Below are positions 1-5,324 of a stretch of DNA of 10,045 nucleotides, piece by piece. The position numbers and the translations under genes are program-made. Positions within the stretch are counted from its first letter, which is position 1, and every line of letters starts with the position of its first letter. This DNA comes from an uncultured Pseudomonadota bacterium (GTDB lineage Bacteria > Myxococcota_A > Polyangia > HGW-17), in the NCBI GenBank assembly GCA_938004375.1, contig CALKWH010000200.1, positions 1 to 10,045 of the forward strand, in the 5' to 3' direction. Below the pieces are notes generated by a model. It was not told where the DNA came from. It saw nothing but the letters and a program-made list of their open reading frames with translations, and did no database searches.

Positions 1-44
1 CACCGAGATCTACACTCTTTCCCTACACGACGCTCTTCCGATCT
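1..44 (+). other. Illumina P5/TruSeq read 1 adapter (sequencing artefact)
   Basis: Bases 1-44 match the end of the Illumina P5/TruSeq universal adapter, finishing in the familiar ligation end GCTCTTCCGATCT. Genomic sequence begins at 45. The contig was not trimmed, so anything read across this point is artificial. On the minus strand the adapter translates to GRASCRERV, a peptide known as a contaminant of draft protein sets. The identification is from memory of the adapter sequence and is close to certain. Confidence 0.98.
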
Positions 45-45
45 C

Positions 46-840
46 AACCCGCAGGACGTGGCGCTGGTCTCCACCTGCAAGGCCTACGTCAGCCTGTACC
101 AGAAGAACTTCCTCCAGATCGTCGACCCCACCGCGGGCGCCACCGTCGACGGCACCGCCGTGGTCCCCCTGGCCGAATACGCCGACGCCGACGGCCTCCC
201 CGAGGCCGCCTTCGTGCTCGCCCACGGCGGCCGCGTGTATGTGGCCATCCAGAACCTGGTGGACTGGGCCGCCTCCCGCGCCGGGCGCCTGGTCGTCGTC
301 GATCCCGCCACCGACGCCGTCGAGGCTGCGATCGAGCTCACCTCCCCAAACCCGTTCTCCCCCATCGTGGCCGTGGACGACACCCGCCTGGCCGTGGGCT
401 GCGTGGGCGACTTCTCGGGGATCTCGGGCGGCATCGAGCTCGTCGATACCGTCGCGGGCACCGCCACCCTGGCCGTCTCCTCGGCGGACCTTGGCGGCGT
501 GGTCACGGACCTGGTGATGGAGGACGCCGCCCTCGGCTTCGAGGGTGCCGCCTGCGGCTTCGCGCTGGTGAACACCCCCGAGTGGACCTCGGGGATCCGC
601 CGCTTCTGCCTCACCGATGGCCAGGGTGGCCCGGGCGCCGCCGGCGACTGGCTCGTGGCCCCCGGCCCCTACACCGTCGTGGGCCTGGCCCTGATCGACG
701 ACATCCTCTATTTCGCCGAAGCCACCGCCGATGCCCCAGGCGTGCGCTTCGTGGACCTCGCGCTCCCCGAGGCCGTCTCCGAGCGCCTGGCCACCGGCCT
801 GCCCCCCGGCTTCGCCAAGCCCTTCACCCCCCTGCCCTAA
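46..840 (+). CDS. YncE-like beta-propeller protein, C-terminal part (5' truncated)
   Basis: This is the C-terminal 264 residues of a larger protein. The reading frame is open from the first genomic base and there is no credible start; the GTG at 58 is simply an internal Val. The fragment opens with NPQDVALVSTCKAYVSLYQ, followed by LQIVDPTAGATVDG, ADADGLPEAAFVLAHGGRVY, GRLVVVDPATDAVEAAI and SGGIELVDTVAGT. These are repeated blade-like units of the form 'xLxVVDPxTxxVxxxI', typical of YVTN/YncE-type beta-propellers. The NPQDV and DADGLPE signatures recall lipoproteins I associate with Myxococcota and related groups. Third codon positions are almost all G or C. The signal peptide and first blades would lie beyond the contig end. 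It is probably exported; a binding or scaffold role is inferred from fold only. It ends with TAA at 838-840, and no terminator hairpin is obvious after it. Confidence 0.8.
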   Translation, partial: NPQDVALVSTCKAYVSLYQKNFLQIVDPTAGATVDGTAVVPLAEYADADGLPEAAFVLAHGGRVYVAIQNLVDWAASRAGRLVVVDPATDAVEAAIELTSPNPFSPIVAVDDTRLAVGCVGDFSGISGGIELVDTVAGTATLAVSSADLGGVVTDLVMEDAALGFEGAACGFALVNTPEWTSGIRRFCLTDGQGGPGAAGDWLVAPGPYTVVGLALIDDILYFAEATADAPGVRFVDLALPEAVSERLATGLPPGFAKPFTPLP

Positions 841-848
841 CGCCTCCA

Positions 849-873
849 CCACCGAACCCTCCACCGAACCCTC
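849..873 (+). repeat. Two-copy 12-bp tandem repeat
   Basis: The unit CCACCGAACCCT occurs twice back to back at 849-860 and 861-872, just after the propeller stop codon. It is short and C-rich, and no function is evident. The rest of the 841-1025 gap is pyrimidine-rich, with no clear promoter or terminator. Confidence 0.6.
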
Positions 874-1025
874 TACGCCTCCGTTATTCGCCTTCTCTTC
901 ACCTGGCTCAGTCACTGGAATTTTCCACTCCTGCTGGAATTGGAATGGGCACCTGCCCCCGCGGAATCCATCCATTTTGCCCCCTCCTGCATTTTTCCTG
1001 CAACCATCCTTTTCAGGACACGACA

Positions 1026-1997
1026 ATGACCGGGACGTCACCGGTGTCCGTCGCAGACGACAATAAGCCCGGCGCGTCCAGGAGCCCCATGGTCCAGGCG
1101 TTTCCCTACGACGAAAACACCACCTACCTGCTCACCCGCAACACCAGCGAGCGCCGCTACTTCCTGCACCCCACCCGGGAAATGCGCGAAGCCATCCTCT
1201 ACTCCATAGCCGACGCCCAGACCCGGCACCCCGTACAAATCCACGCTTTCTGCGCGATGTCCAACCACGTCCACGTCGTCCTCACCGACCTCGACGGTAC
1301 CGCGCCGCTCTTCGTCCAGGCCATGAACCAGAACATCGCGAGGTACGTCAACTGCAGCCTCGGGCGCTTCGGCGCCATGTGGGAAGGCGGCGCCCGGCCC
1401 AACTATTGCGTGTTGCCCGAACAAGGAGACGCCTTCGATAAGGTCGTTTATACCCTTGCCAATCCAGTAAAAGCCGGGCTCGTCTCGGAACATCATCTCT
1501 GGCCCGGCGCCATCTCCAACGTCGCCCAAATCACCAATGGGCGCATCATCACGAAGCGCCCGAAGAAGTTCTTCGCCAAGACCGACGACCCGACGCTGCT
1601 CACGCGAGAGCTGGTCCTCACCCAGGTGCCGGGACCGGTCACGATGAGCCAGGAGGACTACGGGCGCTACCTGGCGCGACGGGTGGAGGAGACCGAGGAC
1701 GCCATCGCCGCGGATCGCGAGGCCAAGGGGCTTCGTTGGCTCGGGCGCAAGGAGTGCCTGAAGATCAATCCGTTTGACGCGCCGACGACGCCCTGGAAGC
1801 GGTTCACGCGCAACCCGAAGGTGTCATCGAAGCACGAGGAAGCCCGCAATGCGTGGATTGCCCGTCTGAAGCGGTTCCTCGAGCCCTACGATGGAGCGAA
1901 GCGGGAGTTTTGCGCCGGCAACCGGGACACGCCATTCCCACCGGGCACCTTCGCGATGCGCGTCTACTGGGGCGTCTTCATCGACCCCCAACGCTGA
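1026..1997 (+). CDS. REP-associated tyrosine transposase (RAYT), IS200-like Y1/HUH domain
   Basis: This 323-residue protein belongs to the Y1_Tnp/RAYT group of single-strand DNA nucleases, which cut and rejoin hairpin REP-type elements through a catalytic tyrosine. The HUH metal site is H81-V-H83 within MSNHVHVVLTD. The candidate nucleophile is Y107 in MNQNIARYVN. The family landmarks GAMWEGG and VVYTLANPVKAGLV follow at about residues 116-155. Residues from about 190 to the end form a long basic extension ending in FPPGTFAMRVYW, also seen in myxobacterial-type members. ATG 1026 is chosen because AGGA (1015-1018) lies 7 nt upstream. ATG 1089, with AGGAG only 4 nt upstream, is an alternative that would keep all catalytic residues. 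The domain looks complete. RAYTs are usually single-copy, host-maintained genes flanked by REP hairpins, and a hairpin does follow at 2158-2184. Family identity is firm; activity is inferred. Confidence 0.9.
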   Translation: MTGTSPVSVADDNKPGASRSPMVQAFPYDENTTYLLTRNTSERRYFLHPTREMREAILYSIADAQTRHPVQIHAFCAMSNHVHVVLTDLDGTAPLFVQAMNQNIARYVNCSLGRFGAMWEGGARPNYCVLPEQGDAFDKVVYTLANPVKAGLVSEHHLWPGAISNVAQITNGRIITKRPKKFFAKTDDPTLLTRELVLTQVPGPVTMSQEDYGRYLARRVEETEDAIAADREAKGLRWLGRKECLKINPFDAPTTPWKRFTRNPKVSSKHEEARNAWIARLKRFLEPYDGAKREFCAGNRDTPFPPGTFAMRVYWGVFIDPQR

Positions 1998-2157
1998 TCC
2001 ACCCCACCTTCCGGCGTCCCGAGCGCCGTTCACTCTGCGATTCTCCCCACATCGCCTCTGCATACGTGCATTTTCTACTGTTCTAATACACATTACGCCC
2101 TTGCCAACTCGGCTCAACTCTTCCTTTTCACCATCAGTTCACACGACTGAACGTCCA

Positions 2158-2184
2158 TTTTCCACCTCCAGATGAGGTCGAAAA
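2158..2184. repeat. REP-like imperfect hairpin between RAYT and araC genes
   Basis: TTTTC-C-ACCTC / CAGAT loop / GAGGT-C-GAAAA gives ten base pairs interrupted by one C:C mismatch. It lies in the 247-bp gap between two convergent genes. The arms begin with TTTT and end with AAAA, the wrong order for an intrinsic terminator on either strand, so a REP-like role next to a RAYT gene is more attractive. A second short stem (CGGCG 2012-2016 / CGCCG 2024-2028) lies nearer the RAYT stop. The remainder of 1998-2244 shows nothing else. Confidence 0.5.
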
Positions 2185-2244
2185 CCAAGTCGTTTATACT
2201 GCACTGAACTATTTCAAAACCGAGGCGTGGAGGGACCGATTTTT

Positions 2245-3219
2245 CTACAGCGGCTTCACGGGGATGACGAGCTCGACGACGTGCTTCTTCTGCGGGTGGG
2301 ACTCGGGGTCGTTGAGGTACCACTCCATGGTGGGGCGGTCGTCGCACTGGTAGCCGCTCTTGGGCAGCCAGCCGCCCATCACCGCGCCCCAGGCGTCGCC
2401 GTAATCGGACGGATCCAGCTCGAGGCGCGCGAAGGCGTACGCCCCGGCGGGGATCACCAGGCGGCCGACCTCGCCGTCCACCACGTCGTCGGCGTGAATG
2501 CGGACACAGACGCTGGTGCGCAGGTTCGCCTCCTCGCAGACCCCCGGGTCGTCGTGGTAGATGCTCAGGAACTGCGCGTCCGGGCGCGACAGCAGGCCCC
2601 GGGGCCCCGCCCACCTGGCCAACTGGCCGAAGAGCCTGCCGAACAACTCGTGGTCGCCCGCGTAGGGCCCCACGTGCCGGACATAGGCCACCTCGAACTT
2701 CTCGATCATCCTCACTTCCACTTGTACGTTCATGTCTTTCTTCATCTGAAACCTCCATAGGCGTTTTCCCGCCCTGAAGGAGGCATAATCCATCTCCACG
2801 TCCAGGTCTTTCCAGGGGCTGCCGACCGCTTCACGGTCGTTGCCGACCGTTTGACCGATCTTGCTCTTGTACCCGCCGGCGCGCCAGGCCGAGGCGCTCA
2901 TGCCGTAGGCGTCGGAGAAGGCCCGGGCGAAGCTCGACGACGACGAGAAACCCACGTCCAGCGCGATCTCCGTAATGGAGCTCTCGGGGTTGGCGATGAG
3001 CAAGGAGGCCGCCTTCTGCAGGCGCAGCCTGCCGATGAACCGGTTCAGGGTCTCGCCGGTGAAGGTGGCGAAGATCCGGTGGAAGTGGAACGGCGAGAAG
3101 GCAGCGACCCGGGCCAGCTCCTCCAGGGTCAGGCGCCGGTCGATGTTCCGGTCGATGTGATCGATGACCCGGTTGATCCGGGCCCCGTATTCGCTGCGGA
3201 ACTTCTGTTCGTCGTTCAT
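2245..3219 (-). CDS. AraC-family regulator with C-terminal GyrI-like effector-binding domain
   Basis: This 324-residue predicted transcription factor has its DNA-binding domain first. Residues 12-112 hold the double helix-turn-helix of the AraC family: LTLEELARVAAFSPFHFHRIF (30-50) is the first helix-turn-helix, and SITEIALDVGFSSSSSFARAF (81-101) with the trailing GMSASAWR is the second. After a polar linker, residues about 163-322 match the GyrI-like/BmrR-type small-molecule domain: VRMIEKFEVAYVRHVGPYAG near its start, PAGAYAFARLEL in the middle, and MEWYLNDPESHP near the end. In Rob- and BmrR-like proteins this domain binds hydrophobic or cationic ligands and switches transcription. The start is supported by AGGAG (minus strand, 3226-3230) 6 nt before the ATG. 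It begins 21 nt after the stop of the barrel gene on the same strand, so cotranscription is likely. The ligand and targets are unknown. Confidence 0.9.
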   Translation of the reverse strand: MNDEQKFRSEYGARINRVIDHIDRNIDRRLTLEELARVAAFSPFHFHRIFATFTGETLNRFIGRLRLQKAASLLIANPESSITEIALDVGFSSSSSFARAFSDAYGMSASAWRAGGYKSKIGQTVGNDREAVGSPWKDLDVEMDYASFRAGKRLWRFQMKKDMNVQVEVRMIEKFEVAYVRHVGPYAGDHELFGRLFGQLARWAGPRGLLSRPDAQFLSIYHDDPGVCEEANLRTSVCVRIHADDVVDGEVGRLVIPAGAYAFARLELDPSDYGDAWGAVMGGWLPKSGYQCDDRPTMEWYLNDPESHPQKKHVVELVIPVKPL

Positions 3220-3240
3220 GGTCGACTCCTGGCCGAGAGC

Positions 3241-4038
3241 TCAGCGTAAAAACGGCCCCGCCTTGATCGCGAGCCCGGCCACCAGGACGCTGTCGTAGGG
3301 GTTCACCCCCTGGGGCGGGACGCTCTGACGCGAATAATTATAGGTGATCACGACCGAGAGCCAGTCGTTGACCACGACCGAGAGGTTGGCGCTCAACAGG
3401 AGATTGTAGTTCGAAAAATCCGTGAACGCCGGCTGGTAATACACCGTGGTCAGGATCTTCACGCCCTCGCGGACGTTCCACTGGAACGTCAGGTAGTTGT
3501 TCCAGCGGTGGGTCTTCCAGAGCGCCCCCGAGTCGTCGTACTCCCCCGTCCCGAGCTCGTCGTACTCGAACATGTAGACCGATCCGACGAAAAGGTGGAA
3601 GCGCCGGGTCGAGAGGGCCTTCCAAGTCGGCCCCACGCCCAGCAGCAGCCGCAGGTTCATTCTACGGAACTCGTTGAACTCGTGCTGGACGAACGCCTCG
3701 ACCCCGGCAGGGGGCAGCGCCTCGAAGCGGTACCGCAGGTGCTCGAAGTGCCGGTTGGTGAACTTGTCCTGGGACTTCTCGGCGTATTCGAGGTTCCCGG
3801 TGCCCAAGAGGGTATGGCGGCCCGAGAGGTAGCGGCCGACGAGGGCGAGGTTGTAGTACTGAAAGTCTGTGTTTCCAGACTTGAGCTCGGTCTTGCCGAC
3901 GGCGCCCAGGTTCAGCCCCTCCTCGGTCTGGGAGATGAACAGATCCTGGACGTTGACGATCTGGGCGTGGGCGGAGGCGGGCCACCACGCCAGCACGACG
4001 AGGGACAGGAAAAAAACGGAGTGGAATCGGAACATCAT
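3241..4038 (-). CDS. DUF481-type outer-membrane beta-barrel protein
   Basis: The 265-residue product has a clear Sec signal peptide: MMFRF, a hydrophobic stretch to about residue 19, and likely cleavage after A25 in ASAHA|Q. The mature part alternates short amphipathic strands with aromatic residues and turns, for example NTDFQYYNLALVGRY, HTLLGTGNLEYAEK, NLRLLLGVGPTWKAL, WNNYLTFQWNV and WLSVVITYNYSR. This fits an outer-membrane barrel of the DUF481/YdiY type, a family of unknown function. The C-terminus (AIKAGPFLR) lacks the terminal Phe usual for BAM substrates. Translation probably starts at the first of two adjacent ATGs. There is no good Shine-Dalgarno site; instead a promoter places the transcription start at the ATG (see 4045-4073). 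The AraC/GyrI regulator follows 21 nt downstream, suggesting it reports on or controls the barrel. Confidence 0.8.
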   Translation of the reverse strand: MMFRFHSVFFLSLVVLAWWPASAHAQIVNVQDLFISQTEEGLNLGAVGKTELKSGNTDFQYYNLALVGRYLSGRHTLLGTGNLEYAEKSQDKFTNRHFEHLRYRFEALPPAGVEAFVQHEFNEFRRMNLRLLLGVGPTWKALSTRRFHLFVGSVYMFEYDELGTGEYDDSGALWKTHRWNNYLTFQWNVREGVKILTTVYYQPAFTDFSNYNLLLSANLSVVVNDWLSVVITYNYSRQSVPPQGVNPYDSVLVAGLAIKAGPFLR

Positions 4039-4044
4039 GGCTTC

Positions 4045-4073
4045 AACCTAACGGATTCGCCGACGGTTGACAA
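4045..4073 (-). promoter_or_regulatory. Promoter for the barrel-araC operon, predicted leaderless
   Basis: On the minus strand, TTGTCA (4068-4073), a 17-bp spacer and TAGGTT (4045-4050) are followed by only 6 bases before the ATG at 4038. With normal sigma-70 geometry the transcript would begin at the A of the ATG. The -35 lies in the palindrome GGTTGACAACC. The assignment is from hexamer match and spacing only. Confidence 0.6.
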
Positions 4074-4082
4074 CCCGGGGGG

Positions 4083-4092
4083 CGTCACCGGC
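4083..4092 (+). repeat. Target-site duplication, left copy
   Basis: CGTCACCGGC is identical to 4288-4297 and directly abuts the left inverted repeat of the MITE-like element. The same ten bases occur once, uninterrupted, at 5323-5332, at the 3' end of the intact vWA gene. Confidence 0.8.
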
Positions 4093-4287
4093 CAGGGCGG
4101 TCGAATTCTGTTCGCAGGGGCCGACCGGCCCCGGAGACCCAGTCCTATGACGGGTGGACGAGGGATGCGAAGCATCCCGGGCCGCGCGTGAGCGCGCCAC
4201 GTGAGGTCGCGAAGCGACCGGAAAGTCTCTGGTCTTGAAAATAGTTCGTATGACATGATGCCGATCGGGTAGAACTCGACTGCCCTG
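4093..4287 (+). mobile_element. 195-bp MITE-like element with 17-bp inverted ends and 10-bp target duplication
   Basis: The ends, 4093-4109 (CAGGGCGGTCGAATTCT) and the complement of 4271-4287 (CAGGGCAGTCGAGTTCT), match at 15 of 17 positions. They are flanked by perfect direct repeats of CGTCACCGGC at 4083-4092 and 4288-4297, the expected footprint of a transposition. The paralogous sequence at 5317-5341 shows the site without the insertion. The element codes for nothing and is filled with hairpins: 4117-4132 (6-bp stem), 4162-4178 (7 bp, GAA loop), 4184-4197 (5 bp) and 4205-4219 (6 bp, GAA loop). It must rely on a transposase made elsewhere. A 10-bp duplication would suit some IS4-group enzymes, but that is a guess. 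The RAYT in this window would not make such ends. Confidence 0.75.
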
Positions 4288-4297
4288 CGTCACCGGC
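4288..4297 (+). repeat. Target-site duplication, right copy
   Basis: This is the second copy of CGTCACCGGC, directly after the right inverted repeat. It includes the complement of the stop codon (4290-4292) of the vWA-like pseudogene, so the element landed exactly at the end of that reading frame. Confidence 0.8.
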
Positions 4298-4565
4298 AGT
4301 CGGGATTGGCGGCGTCGATGCGGCCGTCGATGTCGTCTTCGAGGCAGTCGGAGCAGGACCTCTCGGTCAGGGGCAGGCTGGCGCAGGAGATGACCTCTCG
4401 GGTGAACGGGGCGGGGTTTTACCGGCGGGAGCTCACGAGCCCGGCGCCCCGTGAGGGACCGTGCCACGGACGGTTGACGGGATGACAGCCCAGCGCCAAG
4501 CCGCCCTCCGGACAGAGAACCGCGTACTGGGCGTTGTAGGTGACGCGGTGGCACACGGGCATAGT
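4290..4565 (-). pseudogene. Broken 3' fragment of a vWA-lipoprotein paralogue
   Basis: Read on the minus strand, this segment aligns without gaps to the last ~90 residues of the vWA protein encoded at 5325-6650. About 67 of 90 residues are identical, including ALGCHP, NRPWHGPSRGA, PAPFTREV, SCASLPLTE and DGRIDAA. An in-frame TAA (plus-strand TTA at 4419-4421) interrupts it where the intact copy has Ala. Conserved Cys and Gly positions are altered, for example QCAVPC to QYAVLC. There is no start codon, signal peptide or vWA domain; homology stops near 4565. The natural stop is preserved and about 10 bases beyond it also match. It is probably the remnant of a duplication. Substitutions without indels suggest that the paralogue diverged as a protein before it was lost. 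Confidence 0.85.
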
Positions 4566-4634
4566 TTCAAGACCGAAGCATGGACGGTTCGTGAGGAAGG
4601 TCTGAAGACAAGGTCTGAGGAAGGGCAGGACGGC

Positions 4635-5132
4635 TCAGCGGGTGTGCTCGAGCAGGGCCGCCTTCAGGTCGTCCCACCCGGCGAGGCGGGCGCCATCGAA
4701 TACGGTGACGATCCTCGTTTGGCCGTCCAGCGTGACCTCGAGCTCCTCGCGATAGCCGTCGGACACCGGACCGCGCGGGGGCGGCGCGAGCGTAAAGAAC
4801 CCGCCATCCACGACGAGTCGCTGCAGGTGCCCGAGGGCCTTGGGCCCCAGCGCGGTCTTCGGCGTCCCGGGGTACGGGTCGCTGAAGTCCTGGCCCTTCG
4901 GACAGTCCCGGTCGCTGCGCTGGACGTAGACGTGTCCGTCGGCGTCGACCTTCACCCGCGTGTTGCCGCGACAGGTCGGAAAGAACGTGATCATGCGGTA
5001 CTCGATCGAAAAGGGGGCCGAAGGATCTCCCGCGCGGGGCGCCGAAGCCACGGGGGCGGCCTTCTTCTGCCCGCAGGCCGCGAGCGTCCAGAGGAAAACG
5101 CAGGAGAGAAGAACCGGCAGGGGACGATGCAT
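4635..5132 (-). CDS. Small predicted lipoprotein of unknown function
   Basis: The product is 165 residues. The N-terminus MHRPLPVLLSCVFLWTLAAC has a type II signal peptide with lipobox L17-A-A-C20, predicting lipid attachment at C20. A flexible Ala/Pro/Lys linker follows to about residue 38. The remainder reads as a small mixed alpha/beta domain: SIEYRMITFFPTCRGNTRVK, DADGHVYVQ, LGHLQRLVVDGGFFTL, REELEVTLDGQTRIVTVFDG, WDDLKAALLEH. C54 and C77 could pair. I do not recognise the family. The ATG has a GAGGT-type Shine-Dalgarno site (minus strand, 5137-5143) and a promoter just upstream (5157-5185). Its stop at 4635 precedes the vWA-like pseudogene, and it lies downstream of the intact vWA gene on the same strand. 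The gap of about 190 bp and its own promoter argue for separate transcription. Confidence 0.8.
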   Translation of the reverse strand: MHRPLPVLLSCVFLWTLAACGQKKAAPVASAPRAGDPSAPFSIEYRMITFFPTCRGNTRVKVDADGHVYVQRSDRDCPKGQDFSDPYPGTPKTALGPKALGHLQRLVVDGGFFTLAPPPRGPVSDGYREELEVTLDGQTRIVTVFDGARLAGWDDLKAALLEHTR

Positions 5133-5156
5133 CCGACCACCTCGCTTTCGGAGCCC

Positions 5157-5185
5157 ACCCTACCGGATCCGCCCTGGGTTGACAA
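5157..5185 (-). promoter_or_regulatory. Promoter for the small lipoprotein gene
   Basis: On the minus strand, TTGTCA (5180-5185), a 17-bp spacer and TAGGGT (5157-5162) are followed by 24 bases to the ATG, leaving room for a short leader with a GAGGT ribosome site. The sequence resembles the barrel-gene promoter at 23 of 29 positions, including part of the spacer, and shares its GGTTGACAACC palindrome. Confidence 0.55.
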
Positions 5186-5324
5186 CCTGGATGCCTCCCG
5201 CTGTGAGATCATCCTGATCGAACCCTACGGCCCCCTGGACCAGGCGAAGCTCAAAGCCATGACCACGGCAGCGCTTGCAGAACCGAGGCGTGGTGGGATC
5301 AATCTGCGACCGGCTCGGGGGGCG

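Noticed and set aside
582..1025. Upstream extension of the RAYT frame
   Set aside because: Arg/Pro-rich, overlaps the propeller gene in another frame; the ribosome site and family length place the start at 1026.
10..1041. Long minus-strand open frame of 343 codons
   Set aside because: It is antisense to the propeller gene, rich in Gly/Ala/His/Asp as expected of a GC-rich shadow, and ends in adapter sequence.
2218..2240. AACCGAGGCGTGG shared with 5280-5292
   Set aside because: A single 13-mer match in 10 kb is near chance expectation, and the flanks do not align well.
4048..4554. Minus-strand frame of 168 codons over the MITE and pseudogene
   Set aside because: Arg/Pro-rich shadow frame running through the hairpin element; the frame homologous to the vWA tail is a different one.
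4597..4620. Repeated AAGGTCTGA near the pseudogene
   Set aside because: Two 9-bp copies in purine-rich DNA; too short to separate from chance.
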